Shown: positions 35,876 to 44,928, counted from the first letter of the stretch. The stretch: DNA of 64,000 bases from Carthagonibacter sp032251515 (GCA_032251515.1 JAVVDU010000010.1:1-64000), one strand, 5' to 3'. The notes: generated from the sequence alone by a model not told the origin. A program made the numbers and translations.

Positions 35876-37163
35876 CGCCCGGCGGATCCGCGGCATGGGC
35901 GTTCTCGCCACCCTGCGGGAGGGCGTCCGGGTGGCCATCGACTCCCTGCGCGCCAACAAGGTGCGCAGCGGCCTGACGATCCTCGGCGTGGCGATCGGGG
36001 TGCTCGTGGTGATGGCCATGGCCGCGGTGGTGCAGGGCCTGAACGACAGCTTCGGGGAGGCGATCTCCGCGCGGGGCGCCACGACCTTCTACGTGTTCCA
36101 CGCGCCCGTGGGCGGAGGCGGCATCCAGACCGGCCTCGAGGAGGAAGAGAACGAGTTCATGCGGAACCGGCCCCTCGACCCCGCGTGGGCCGAAGATCTG
36201 GCCCGCCTGCCCGGCATCGCCCGGGCGACCCCGCTGGCCGACCTCGGGCAGTCGGGTTTCCGCGCCCGCGCCGGGGAGGAGGAAGTCACGATCAGCCTGT
36301 ACGCCGTGAACACCGCCTATCTCGAGATCGACGGCGGCGACGTGGTGGACGGCCGCTGGTTCACGAGCGTGGAGGACCAGCGGCGGGCCGCGGTCGCGGT
36401 GGTCGACTCGCAGGTGGCGGAGGACCTGTTCGGCGGCCTCGACCCGATCGGGCGCCACCTCGTCATCGGCCGCCCGGGCCAGCGGAGTTCCCGCTTCGAG
36501 ATCATCGGCCTGTACCGGCGGCCGCCCAACGTGTTCTCCGGCCTCGCCAGCCACTGGGTGTTCGTCCCCTTCTCCGCCGCCATGAAGGAGCTGGATGTGT
36601 GGGAGCGCCTCGTCGCGTTCAGCGTGCAGCCGGCGGAGGGGGTCTCGCTGGACCGGGCGATCGACCTCGTGCGGGGACGGATGCGACAGATCCGGGGCCT
36701 GAAGCCCGGACAGGACGACGATTTCAACATCATCACGCAGGAGGAGTTCCTCGAGCTGTGGAACGACCTCACGGGCGTCCTGTTCGTGGTGATGATCGCC
36801 CTGTCCGGCGTCGGGCTGCTGGTGGGCGGAGTGGGCGTGATCGGGATCATGATGATCTCGGTCACGGAGCGGACGCGGGAGATCGGCCTGCGCAAGGCGG
36901 TCGGAGCGAGGCGGCGTGACCTGCTGCTGCAGTTCCTCGTCGAGGCGGCGACGCTGACGGCGCTCGGCGGAGCGATCGGGATGGCGCTGGGCGCCGGGGC
37001 CGTGGCCCTGGTCACCGGCCTGACGCCGATCCCCGCCTCGGTGCCCCTGTGGGCCATCATCGCCGCGCTCGCCGCATCCATCCTCACGGGCGTCGGGTTC
37101 GGCCTCTACCCGGCCGCGCGCGGCGCCGCGCTCGACCCGGTGGACGCCCTGCGGTACGAGTAG
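35868..37163 (+). CDS. MacB-type ABC permease, second
   Basis: The 431 aa permease has the same topology as the one before it, with its own periplasmic core, TREIGLRKAVGARRRDLL and the terminal DPVDALRYE. The two are clearly homologous but diverged, so the exporter probably has two different membrane subunits for one ATPase and one adaptor. Substrate classes for this family include peptides, lipopeptides, macrolides and siderophores; none is indicated here. Confidence 0.9.
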   Translation: MTDARRIRGMGVLATLREGVRVAIDSLRANKVRSGLTILGVAIGVLVVMAMAAVVQGLNDSFGEAISARGATTFYVFHAPVGGGGIQTGLEEEENEFMRNRPLDPAWAEDLARLPGIARATPLADLGQSGFRARAGEEEVTISLYAVNTAYLEIDGGDVVDGRWFTSVEDQRRAAVAVVDSQVAEDLFGGLDPIGRHLVIGRPGQRSSRFEIIGLYRRPPNVFSGLASHWVFVPFSAAMKELDVWERLVAFSVQPAEGVSLDRAIDLVRGRMRQIRGLKPGQDDDFNIITQEEFLELWNDLTGVLFVVMIALSGVGLLVGGVGVIGIMMISVTERTREIGLRKAVGARRRDLLLQFLVEAATLTALGGAIGMALGAGAVALVTGLTPIPASVPLWAIIAALAASILTGVGFGLYPAARGAALDPVDALRYE

Positions 37164-37248
37164 GCGGAAGCGCGGCGTGGCGCCGAAAGGCCGCGCCACG
37201 CATCCTGCACCCGTCCGCGAACGTGTCCGCCCGCAATCGGAGCGCATC

Positions 37249-37989
37249 ATGACTCCGTCCCCGCTCGACCTGCTCGCCATCGCGCCGCACCCCGACGACG
37301 CCGAGCTCCTGTGCGGCGGCGCGCTGGCGAAGTCCGCGGCGCTCGGCCGCTCGGTGGGCATCCTCGACCTTACGCGCGGCGAGACGGGCACCCGCGGCAC
37401 GCCGGAGATCCGGGCCGAGGAAGCGCAGCGAGCCGCGCGAACGCTGGGGGTCGCGGTGCGTGAGACGCTCGGGCTGCCGGACGGCGGCGTGCGGGACGAC
37501 GACGACGCGCGGGCCCGGCTCGTGGCCGCCCTGCGGCGGCTCCGGCCCCGCACGGTGATCCTGCCGTTCCCCCGCGGGCGGCACCCGGATCACGGGGCCA
37601 CCGCCGCGCTCGGCCGCAGCGCCTGTTTCCTGTCCGGGCTCGCGAACTACGGCGGCGGGGAGCTGCGGGCCCTGCCGGCACACCGGCCCGCCAAGGTCGT
37701 GCACGCCCTCGCCTACCGCGAGGACGCCGTGAAGCCGACGTTCGTGGTGGGACTGGACGCGGAGGAGTTCGGCCGCAAGCTGGCGGCGGTCCGCTGCTAC
37801 GCCTCACAGTTCGAGGGCGTGACGAAGGCCGGGGAGCTGTTCCCCACCGGCCAGCCGCTGCTCGAACTGGTGGAGACGCAGGGTCGCCACTACGGGTCGC
37901 TCGTGCGGCGACCGTTCGGCGAGCCCTACTGGACCGAGGAGACCGTCGAGGTGCACGACATCTCGCGCCTCGAGGTCTTCTCGCTCTGA
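37249..37989 (+). CDS. bshB1: bacillithiol biosynthesis deacetylase BshB1
   Basis: The 246 aa LmbE/PIG-L zinc deacetylase has the metal motif APHPDDAELLCGG, the block DLTRGETGTRGTPEIRAEEA typical of BshB1, and GRHPDHGATAAL. It removes acetate from GlcNAc-malate. The ATG has GGAG 6 bases upstream. bshA and bshC are not in the window; the nearby cysteine desulfurase is consistent with, but does not prove, a thiol link. Confidence 0.85.
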   Translation: MTPSPLDLLAIAPHPDDAELLCGGALAKSAALGRSVGILDLTRGETGTRGTPEIRAEEAQRAARTLGVAVRETLGLPDGGVRDDDDARARLVAALRRLRPRTVILPFPRGRHPDHGATAALGRSACFLSGLANYGGGELRALPAHRPAKVVHALAYREDAVKPTFVVGLDAEEFGRKLAAVRCYASQFEGVTKAGELFPTGQPLLELVETQGRHYGSLVRRPFGEPYWTEETVEVHDISRLEVFSL

Positions 37990-38021
37990 ATCCCCTCCGG
38001 ACCCGCGCGACCCGAAACGAG

Positions 38022-38027
38022 TATCTG
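38022..38027 (+). promoter_or_regulatory. -10 box TATCTG, six bases before an ATG start
   Basis: TATCTG lies exactly six bases upstream of the cysteine desulfurase ATG, in a 44-base gap with no Shine-Dalgarno sequence. The -35 region is weak. It fits the leaderless pattern seen at yggS, dnaX and the creatininase-family gene. Confidence 0.35.
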
Positions 38028-38033
38028 ACCGGC

Positions 38034-39215
38034 ATGTCGAACGCCCCTCGAATCTACCTCGACCACGCGGCCACCTCGCCGCTGCGACCGGAGGCCCGGG
38101 CCGTCCGCGAAGCCTGCGCCGACGTCGCGGATGCGAACCCCGCCTCCGCGCACGGCTTCGGCCGCGCCGCGCTCGACGTGCTGGAGCGGGCCCGCCAGGG
38201 GCTGGCCGACCTGCTGGAAGCCCCGCGGGACGGGATCCTGTTCACTTCGGGCGGCACCGCGTCCGACAACCTGGCGGTGCTCGGGTTTTCCCGCGCGCAC
38301 GCCGGGCAGCGCCCCCTGGTCGTCGTGTCGGCCGTGGAGCACAAGGCCGTGCTGGGAGCGGCGCGGCGGGCCGCCGCCGAGGGAGCGGAACTGGTCGTGC
38401 TGCCGGTCGGCCCGGACGGCGCCGTCGACCCCGTCGACCTGGAGCACGCCCTGGACGGGGCGGACGACCGCCCCGCGCTCGTGTCCGTCATGTGGGCGAA
38501 CAACGAGATCGGAACCGTGCAGCCCGTGGCGGACCTGTGCCGGATCGCCCGCGCGCGGGGAGCCCGCTTCCACACGGACGCCGTGCAGGCGTTCGGGAAG
38601 ATCCCGGTCTCCCTCGCCGAGGTCCCGGCCGACCTGCTGACCGTGACGGCACACAAGATCGGGGGACCGGTCGGCATCGGGCTGCTCGCCCGCCGGGAGG
38701 ACGTGCCGCTGGAGCCGCTGTGCTACGGCGGCACGCAGGAGAACGGGCTGTGGCCGGGGACCCAGGACGCGGCCGCGGCGGCGGCGTTCGCCGAGGCCGC
38801 CCGGCTCGCGGTGGCCGAGCGCCCGGACGCCGCGGCGCGCTGGCCGCGGCTGCGGGAAGCGCTGGCGGCCGAGCTGCGCGACGGGATCGAAGGCCTGGTC
38901 GTCCACGCCGAGGGGGCCGCCGCACGGCTTCCCCATCTCCTCAGCGTCGGCGTGCCGGGGGTGGACTCGGCGACCCTGCTGGTGGCCCTCGACATGGCGG
39001 GCGTCGCCGTGTCGTCCGGCTCGGCGTGCGGCAGCGGCAGTTCCTCCGGCTCGCACGTGCTCGCCGCGCTGGGACGCGAGAGATCCGGGCCGTACGCCGT
39101 CATCCGGTTCAGCTTCGGCCCCGCGACCACGTCCGAGGAGGTCCGCCGCGCCGCCGCGACCACCGTGCGGGCCGCGGCGCGGGCCCGGTCCGCCGGGAGC
39201 GCGTCGCCGGCGTGA
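38034..39215 (+). CDS. cysteine desulfurase (NifS/IscS family)
   Basis: A 393 aa PLP enzyme. The PLP lysine is Lys208 in TAHKIGGP, and the catalytic Cys333 lies in SSGSACGSGSS. The N-terminal YLDHAATSPL and the ANNEIGTVQP block are typical. It mobilises sulfur from cysteine. The stop overlaps the mnmA start, so the likely main use is sulfur delivery for tRNA 2-thiouridine; Fe-S assembly is possible too, since no isc or suf genes are adjacent. Confidence 0.93.
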   Translation: MSNAPRIYLDHAATSPLRPEARAVREACADVADANPASAHGFGRAALDVLERARQGLADLLEAPRDGILFTSGGTASDNLAVLGFSRAHAGQRPLVVVSAVEHKAVLGAARRAAAEGAELVVLPVGPDGAVDPVDLEHALDGADDRPALVSVMWANNEIGTVQPVADLCRIARARGARFHTDAVQAFGKIPVSLAEVPADLLTVTAHKIGGPVGIGLLARREDVPLEPLCYGGTQENGLWPGTQDAAAAAAFAEAARLAVAERPDAAARWPRLREALAAELRDGIEGLVVHAEGAAARLPHLLSVGVPGVDSATLLVALDMAGVAVSSGSACGSGSSSGSHVLAALGRERSGPYAVIRFSFGPATTSEEVRRAAATTVRAAARARSAGSASPA

Positions 39216-40297
39216 GCCGCTCCGTCCTGTGCGCCATGTCCGGCGGCGTGGACTCCAGCGTCGCCGCGGCCCTGCTCGTCGAGGCGGGCTGGCGCGTCAT
39301 CGGCGCCACCGTGAAGACCTTCTGCTACGCGGACGTCCCGGCGGGCACGCGCTCCTGCTGCGGCCTGGAGGGCATCGCGGACGCGCGGGCCGTGGCCGCA
39401 CGGCTCGGCGTGCCGCACCAGGTCTTCGATCTCGAGGACGACTTCACGCGCGACGTGATCGAGGACTTCGTGGCCGAGCACGCCGCCGGCCGCACTCCCA
39501 TTCCCTGCGTGCGCTGCAACAGCTTCACGAAGTTCCGCGACCTGGTGCGGCGCGCCGACGCCCTGGACTGCGAGTTCCTGGCCACCGGCCACTACGCCCG
39601 CACCGTCCCCGCCGACGACGGTACCGTCCGCCTGGCCCGGGCCGCGGACGACGGAAAGGACCAGACCTACTTCCTGTGGGGCATCGAGCGTGGCGTGCTC
39701 CCCCGCCTCGCCTTCCCGCTGGGCGAGGCCCGCAAGAGCGAGGTGCGGGCGCGGGCGCGCGAGCTCGGCCTGGTGACCGCCGACAAGCCGGAGTCGTTCG
39801 AGATCTGCTTCGTGCCCGACGGCGACCACGTGGGCTTCCTGCGGCGGCGCCTGCCCCGGGCGCATCCGGCCGTGTCTGCCGGCCCGATCGTGCTGGAGGA
39901 CGGCACGCGGGTGGGCGAGCACGCCGGCACCGCCGGCTTCACGGTCGGTCAGCGCAAGGGCCTCCCCGGCGGCTTTCCCGAGCCCATGTTCGTGGTCGAG
40001 GTGCGGCCCACGGCACGCGAGGTAGTGATCGGGCCGCGCGCCTCCCTCGCCCGCTCGCAGCTCGTGGCGGAACGGGGGAACTGGCTGGCGCCGCGGCCCG
40101 GAGCCGGCCGGGAGGTGGAGGTGCGGATCCGGCACCGGGCGCCCCTCGTGCCCGCCGTGGTGGAGGCGTCCGGCCCGGACGGCTTCACGCTGGCCCTGTC
40201 GGCGCCCCGGGAGGCGGTGACGCCGGGCCAGAGCGCCGTGCTGTACGGAGAGGACGGATCGGTGCTGGGCGGCGGCGTGATCACCGCGGCGGCGTGA
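39212..40297 (+). CDS. mnmA: tRNA-specific 2-thiouridylase
   Basis: The 361 aa enzyme thiolates U34 of tRNA-Lys, -Glu and -Gln. It has the PP-loop SGGVDSS (10-16), the catalytic Cys102 in VRCNSFTKF and Cys199 in FEICFVPDG, matching the family spacing. The GTG start overlaps the desulfurase stop (GTGA). The last codons lie in a short tandem repeat. Confidence 0.95.
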   Translation: MSRSVLCAMSGGVDSSVAAALLVEAGWRVIGATVKTFCYADVPAGTRSCCGLEGIADARAVAARLGVPHQVFDLEDDFTRDVIEDFVAEHAAGRTPIPCVRCNSFTKFRDLVRRADALDCEFLATGHYARTVPADDGTVRLARAADDGKDQTYFLWGIERGVLPRLAFPLGEARKSEVRARARELGLVTADKPESFEICFVPDGDHVGFLRRRLPRAHPAVSAGPIVLEDGTRVGEHAGTAGFTVGQRKGLPGGFPEPMFVVEVRPTAREVVIGPRASLARSQLVAERGNWLAPRPGAGREVEVRIRHRAPLVPAVVEASGPDGFTLALSAPREAVTPGQSAVLYGEDGSVLGGGVITAAA

Positions 40298-40341
40298 TCA
40301 CCGCGGCAACCTGATCGTCGCGGCGGGAGGATCGCCGCGGC
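40274..40341. repeat. four tandem 17-base units spanning the mnmA stop
   Basis: Units begin at 40274, 40291, 40308 and 40325. The first two are identical (GGCGTGATCACCGCGGC); the third (AACCTGATCGTCGCGGC) and fourth (GGGAGGATCGCCGCGGC) are diverged. The mnmA stop lies in unit 2. The array fills most of the convergent gap between mnmA and dnaJ. There is no terminator-like U-run on either strand. Confidence 0.8.
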
Positions 40342-40364
40342 CCACGCCCCCCCGCGGCGCCCCG

Positions 40365-41513
40365 TCAGTGCCGCAGCTGCTCGGCCTCGACGAGCTTCGC
40401 GAGCGCCTCGCGGCCCTCCTCGCTCAGCCGGTCGGGCAGCCGCACGACGACCCGCACGAGCTGGTCCCCGCGCCGCTCCCCCTTTTCCACTCCCTGCCCC
40501 TTGATGCGGAAGGTGGTGCCGGACTGCGTCCCCGGAGGGATGCGGAGCACGACGCGGCGATTGTCGGGCGTCCGCACGCGGACCTTGGAGCCCATCATGG
40601 CCTGCGCGAGGTTGATGGGGATCTCGCAGCGCAGGTCCAGCCCGTCGCGCTCGAAGAAGGGGTCCGGTTTGACCTTGAACTGGACGATGAGATCGCCCGG
40701 CGGCCCGCCCTGCGGACCGCGCTCGCCCTGGCCGGACACCCGCAGACGGGACCCGTCGTCCACGCCGGCGGGAACGGTGACGGCGATGCGACGGCGCTGC
40801 GACACCTCCCCCCGGCCCTCGCAGGCGGGGCACGGCTGCTCGGGGACCGTGCCGCGGCCGAAGCAGGCCGGGCAGGGCCGCGGAATGGAGAACGACCCCT
40901 GGCCGAAAGTGATCGTGCCCCTGCCCCGGCACTCGGGGCAGGACGACTGCGTCGCTCCCGGCGCGGCGCCGGAGCCGCGGCAGGCGGCGCACTCCTCGCG
41001 CACCGGAACGGAGATCCGGACCTTGCCTCCGCGCACCGCGGTGCGGAACGAGATCTCCACCAGGAACTCCACGTCCCGACCGCGCTCCGGGCCGGACGTC
41101 CGCTCGGCCGTGCGCCGGCCGAAGTCGAAGATCGACCCGAAGATGTCGCCGAGCCCTCCGAGGTCCTCGAAGCGGAAACCGCGCCCCCCGGCCGGACCGC
41201 CGACGCCGCCGCCCGCCGCGCCCTCCGGGGAGGGCCGAGATCCGCCGGCGCGACCGAATCCGCCCGACGCCGCGAACCCGTCGAGGCCGCCGAACCGCCG
41301 ATAGCGGTCGTACGTCTTCCGCTTCTCCGGGTCCGACAGTACGTCGTAGGCCTCCGCGACCTCCTTGAACTTCTCGCCCGCCGAGGGATCGTCCGGATTC
41401 GCGTCGGGGTGGTACCGCTTCGCCAGCTTCCGGTACGCCTTCTTGATCTCGTCGGCCGACGCTCCCGCCGCGACGCCCAGCGTCGCGTAATGATCCTTCG
41501 TCCGGGTCGCCAT
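40365..41513 (-). CDS. dnaJ: chaperone DnaJ
   Basis: The 382 aa type I J-protein has a J domain with HPD at 35-37, a Gly/Phe-rich linker (about 75-125), four zinc-binding repeats (CAACRGSG, CPECRGRG, CPACFGRG, CPACEGRG) and the C-terminal client-binding domains. It works with DnaK, which is not in the window. Its ATG shares one base with the grpE stop. Confidence 0.95.
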   Translation of the reverse strand: MATRTKDHYATLGVAAGASADEIKKAYRKLAKRYHPDANPDDPSAGEKFKEVAEAYDVLSDPEKRKTYDRYRRFGGLDGFAASGGFGRAGGSRPSPEGAAGGGVGGPAGGRGFRFEDLGGLGDIFGSIFDFGRRTAERTSGPERGRDVEFLVEISFRTAVRGGKVRISVPVREECAACRGSGAAPGATQSSCPECRGRGTITFGQGSFSIPRPCPACFGRGTVPEQPCPACEGRGEVSQRRRIAVTVPAGVDDGSRLRVSGQGERGPQGGPPGDLIVQFKVKPDPFFERDGLDLRCEIPINLAQAMMGSKVRVRTPDNRRVVLRIPPGTQSGTTFRIKGQGVEKGERRGDQLVRVVVRLPDRLSEEGREALAKLVEAEQLRH

Positions 41514-42301
41514 CAGTCCCGTACGTCTCCGTCCGCCCCGAGCGGGCGGTCCCCGGGCGCCGCGCCGGCGTCCTTCGCATCGTCCGCCGCGTCGGGGTCG
41601 TCGGCCTCGTCCACGGCCGCCGGGGCGTCGGCCTCCCCCTCCCAGCGGCGGACCTCGACCTGCGCTGGCCGTACGAGAAAGCCGCGCAGCCGGTACCCGT
41701 GCGCGAACACCCGCCCGACGGTCTCGTCTTCCTCCGGACGCTCCGCCGGCTCCACGCGGAGGGCCTGGTGGACCTCCGGATCGAAGGGCGCGCCCTCCGC
41801 CTCCACCCGCTGCAGCCCGTGTTCGGCCAGCGCCTTCTCGAGATTCCGCCGGATCAGGTCGAGACCCCGGTCCAGCGCCTCGACCGTCGTCGTCTCATCC
41901 GGCAGATCGCGCCAGCGGGCGAGGTCGTCGAGCGCCGGGACCACCGCGCGGGCGATGTCCGCCTGTGCCTGCACGCGGAAGTCCTCCCGCTCGCGGGCGG
42001 TGCGCTTGCGGAAGTTGTCGAACTCGGCGGCCAGCCGGAGCAGCCGGTCGTTCAGCGATGCGATCTCGTCGCGTGCGCGCTCGAGCTCGACGAGCAGCAC
42101 CTCCGCCTCGGGCAGCTCGGCCAACTCGCCGGCGGGAGATTCCCCGCCGGCCTCCGGGCCCGTGGCCCCGGTCGCCTCCCCTGCGGCGTCGGCGGGCTCC
42201 GCCGGGGAGCCATCCCGTTGCGCCCGGGAGACGCCTCCCTCCTCCTCGCGGCCGGTGTCCGCCTCCGGCGCGCCGTTCCTACCACGTGACCTGCGGCTCA
42301 A
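41513..42301 (-). CDS. grpE: nucleotide exchange factor GrpE
   Basis: The 262 aa protein has a disordered acidic N-terminus (about 1-70), the long dimerising helix (EVLLVELERARDEIASLNDRL...), and the beta domain with EGAPFDPEVHQAL and VGRVFAHGYRL. An acidic Asp/Ala-rich tail extends about 45 residues beyond the usual end. The TTG start has GGAGG five bases upstream and overlaps the hydrolase stop. No CIRCE element precedes it. Confidence 0.92.
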   Translation of the reverse strand: MSRRSRGRNGAPEADTGREEEGGVSRAQRDGSPAEPADAAGEATGATGPEAGGESPAGELAELPEAEVLLVELERARDEIASLNDRLLRLAAEFDNFRKRTAREREDFRVQAQADIARAVVPALDDLARWRDLPDETTTVEALDRGLDLIRRNLEKALAEHGLQRVEAEGAPFDPEVHQALRVEPAERPEEDETVGRVFAHGYRLRGFLVRPAQVEVRRWEGEADAPAAVDEADDPDAADDAKDAGAAPGDRPLGADGDVRD

Positions 42302-43179
42302 CCCGTCCTCCCTCTGGTTGGTTCTCCCGCGGCGGGTGGTTCGACCCGCTCGTCCAGCCATCCCGCCAGGTCCTCCAGCGCGGCCGGCGCCTGCGGGTCG
42401 TGGAACAGCGCGTGCCGCGCTCCTTCGTACTCCCGGATCCGGGCGGCCGGTTCCAGGCGCGCCGCGAGGTCGCGTGCCGCCTCGTTGCTCACGATGCGCT
42501 CGTCCCCGGCCAGCAGAAAGAGCGCCGGCACGTCGAGTCGCGACGCCCCGCTCCGCAGCACCGCCGCCCCGCGCCGCATCTCGCCCCACGTCCGCGCGCT
42601 GATCCGCCGGTGCACGAGCGGATCCGCTTCCCAGGCCAGCCGGTCCGCCTCGCGCCGGAAGATGTCCTCGAGCGGGAGACCGTTGTCGAGCGTGAGTCCC
42701 GGTGCGACGGCGTCCGCCACGGCGCCCAGGGTCCGCTTCCAGCCGGGAACCCGGACGGCGGCCTCCACGAAGGGCGCGGAGAACACCACGCCCCGCAGCG
42801 TACCGGGGTCCGCCGCCAGGACGAAGCGCCCGGCCACCAGTCCGCCCAGCGAATGCCCGAACACGAAGATCGGCGCCCCGGTCTGCTCCGGCACGGCGGC
42901 GGCGCGCAGGGCCTCGAGGTCCTCCACCAGGAGCCCGAGCCGGGCCACGTGCCCGCGGCGACCCGGGGAACGGCCGTGCCCCCGCATGTCCGCGGCATGC
43001 ACCGCGAAGCCCCGGCCGGACAGGAACGTCCCCACCGGCTCGTACCGCCCGGCGTGCTCGCCGAGCCCGTGCACCAGGAGAACGTGTCCCCGTGCGGCGC
43101 CTGCGTCACCCCACGAGCGCCGGAACAGCTTCGCGCCGCCGGCTCCCGGAAACCAGCCGCCGTCCGCCGCGTCGGTCAT
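42298..43179 (-). CDS. alpha/beta hydrolase, monoacylglycerol-lipase type
   Basis: The 293 aa hydrolase has VLLVHGLGEHAGRY (oxyanion strand), DMRGHGRSPGRRGHV and the nucleophile elbow GHSLGG; an Asp in LLAGDERIV and His in EGARHALFHD complete a catalytic triad. This pattern is typical of serine aminopeptidase S33/monoacylglycerol lipases. The ATG overlaps the pncC stop (ATGA). Confidence 0.85.
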   Translation of the reverse strand: MTDAADGGWFPGAGGAKLFRRSWGDAGAARGHVLLVHGLGEHAGRYEPVGTFLSGRGFAVHAADMRGHGRSPGRRGHVARLGLLVEDLEALRAAAVPEQTGAPIFVFGHSLGGLVAGRFVLAADPGTLRGVVFSAPFVEAAVRVPGWKRTLGAVADAVAPGLTLDNGLPLEDIFRREADRLAWEADPLVHRRISARTWGEMRRGAAVLRSGASRLDVPALFLLAGDERIVSNEAARDLAARLEPAARIREYEGARHALFHDPQAPAALEDLAGWLDERVEPPAAGEPTRGRTG

Positions 43180-43700
43180 CGGGCCGCCTCCAGTCGCGCG
43201 AGCAGGAGCCGGAGGGCGCCGTCCACTGCCGCCGCACGCACGGCCTCCCGCCCGCCGTCGGCACGGAGGAGTCGCGCCTCGGCATCGTCGCACCCCGGCC
43301 CGGCGACGGCGAGCCACACCGTCCCCACGGGCTTGCCCGGCGATCCTCCTCCCGGACCGGCCACGCCGGTCACGGCCAGCGCCCAGTCGGCCCGCGCGGC
43401 CCGCCGGGCGCCGCGGGCCATGGCGCGCGCCACCTCCTCCGACACGGCACCCCGGACGCGCAGGATTTCCGCGTCCACCCCCAGCAGATCGGACTTGAGA
43501 CCGTCGGCGTAGGCGATGATTCCGCCCACGAACCCGGTCGAGGCGCCGGGCACCGCGGTGATCGCGGCTCCCAGCGCACCTCCGGTGCAGCTCTCCGCGA
43601 CCGCCAGCGTCGACCGTCGTCCGGCGAGGCGTGCGAGGACGGTCCGGACCAACGGGGCATGGGACGATTCCCGCGGCCCGGGAGCGGCCCCGGAGCTCAC
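43176..43700 (-). CDS. pncC: CinA C-terminal domain nicotinamide-nucleotide amidohydrolase
   Basis: The 174 aa single-domain protein has the family blocks LAVAESCTGGALGAAITAVPGAS, GGIIAYAD and AVTGVAGPGGGSPGKPVGTVW. It deamidates NMN to nicotinate mononucleotide. It lacks the N-terminal MoaB-like domain of full-length CinA. The GTG start overlaps the pgsA stop. pgsA-cinA pairing is common. Confidence 0.9.
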   Translation of the reverse strand: MSSGAAPGPRESSHAPLVRTVLARLAGRRSTLAVAESCTGGALGAAITAVPGASTGFVGGIIAYADGLKSDLLGVDAEILRVRGAVSEEVARAMARGARRAARADWALAVTGVAGPGGGSPGKPVGTVWLAVAGPGCDDAEARLLRADGGREAVRAAAVDGALRLLLARLEAAR

Positions 43701-44338
43701 GCTCCTTCTGCCGGCCGCCGCCGGAACGCCCGCACGTAGATCACGAGCGACACCACCGTCAGCAGGAGGGCCACGGCGAGCGACGCGCTGGTGAACCAGC
43801 CGTGCAGCCGGGACCAGGTGCGGAACAGCCCGCCGGTCCAGTCGTGTTCCAGCGCCGCGGTCCGCAGCGCCAGCCAGGCGATCATCGCACCGATGAACAC
43901 GTTCTGCGCGAACGCCTTCCGCTTACCGATGGTCCGGGCGCCGAACACGACGCCACGCCGGGCGGCACGGGTGCGCAGGCCCGTCACCAGGAGCTCGCGC
44001 CCGAAGAACAGGACGAGCACCCACCACGCCACCCCTCCGAACACGGGGAGCTGCCCCAGCGCCGGGTCGGCACGCGTGAGGATCCAGAACGGGACGAGGG
44101 TCGCGACGAGCAGCAGCTTGTCGGCCATCGGATCGACCAGCTTGCCGAAGTCGGTGATCTCCCCTCGCTGGCGCGCCAGGGCCCCGTCCACGAGGTCCGA
44201 AACGGCGGCGACGACGAACACCAGCCCCGCCGCGAGGCGCGCCGACGAGTCCGGCTGCAGCAGGAGCAGGGCGACCACGGGCGCCAGCACCACGCGGACC
44301 GCCGTGATGAGGTTCGGGAGGTTCCAGGTCGGGGCCAT
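43697..44338 (-). CDS. pgsA: CDP-diacylglycerol-glycerol-3-phosphate 3-phosphatidyltransferase
   Basis: The 213 aa membrane enzyme has the CDP-alcohol phosphotransferase motif (SDLVDGALAR...GKLVDPMADK) with all metal-binding Asp residues, plus about five helices. It makes phosphatidylglycerophosphate. The ATG at 44338 (MAPTWNLPNLIT) fits family N-termini. It is 10 bases after the GTPase gene. Confidence 0.92.
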   Translation of the reverse strand: MAPTWNLPNLITAVRVVLAPVVALLLLQPDSSARLAAGLVFVVAAVSDLVDGALARQRGEITDFGKLVDPMADKLLLVATLVPFWILTRADPALGQLPVFGGVAWWVLVLFFGRELLVTGLRTRAARRGVVFGARTIGKRKAFAQNVFIGAMIAWLALRTAALEHDWTGGLFRTWSRLHGWFTSASLAVALLLTVVSLVIYVRAFRRRPAEGA

Positions 44339-44348
44339 GGAATCCCGC

Positions 44349-44924
44349 TCAGGCAAGCGCGCCGACGACGCGGACCGCGGCATCCAGGAGCGGCTCGAGC
44401 ACCCCCTCACGGCGCAGGGCCGACGTCTCGTGGATCGTCCGGTCCCCGGCGTCGAGGCACCGGGCGAGCTCGTCCCGGTCGATGGCGTCCGCGAGGTCCC
44501 GCTTGTTGAACTGCAGGAGCAGGGGGACCGCCCCGCCGCCGGGCAACTCCGCCAGGTCGGTCGCGAGCTCCCGGAACGCCACGAGGTTCGCCTGCAGGCG
44601 GCCCGGGGCGCCATCGGCGACGAACACGATCGCGTCGGCGGAACCAAGCAGCCGGCGGCGCAGTGCATCCGGCACGCCGGCGCCCGCCGGGGCCAGGAGC
44701 TGCAGGCGCAGGTCCCGCTCGTGCAGCCGACCCAGCTCCACGGTCAGCAGGTCGAACAGGACGGTGCCGCCCGTCTCGTCGGTCGGAGCGAGCAGCGGGC
44801 CCGTGCACGCGGCGTCCAGCGAATCGCGCACGGCCCGCAGCGTCTCCGTCTTCCCGGCGCCCCGCGGCCCCGCGTAGACGATGCGCGCGTGGACATCGAG
44901 CGCGTCCGCGTCCGAGCGCTCCAC
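44349..44924 (-). CDS. MglA-like small Ras-type GTPase
   Basis: The 191 aa protein has a P-loop GPRGAGKT (19-26), the guanine-specificity motif NKRD (140-143) and the family strand ADAIVFVADGAPGRLQANL. MglA homologues control polarity or gliding. The switch II segment, usually with PGQ, reads LLAPAGAGV, so the hydrolysis geometry is probably altered. The GTG start is four bases after a small membrane gene. No MglB roadblock gene is adjacent. Confidence 0.8.
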   Translation of the reverse strand: MERSDADALDVHARIVYAGPRGAGKTETLRAVRDSLDAACTGPLLAPTDETGGTVLFDLLTVELGRLHERDLRLQLLAPAGAGVPDALRRRLLGSADAIVFVADGAPGRLQANLVAFRELATDLAELPGGGAVPLLLQFNKRDLADAIDRDELARCLDAGDRTIHETSALRREGVLEPLLDAAVRVVGALA

Positions 44925-44928
44925 GCCG

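Noticed and set aside
42302..42600. CIRCE/HrcA operator before grpE
   Set aside because: No TTAGCACTC-type inverted repeat; grpE overlaps the upstream hydrolase gene and is inside a long operon.
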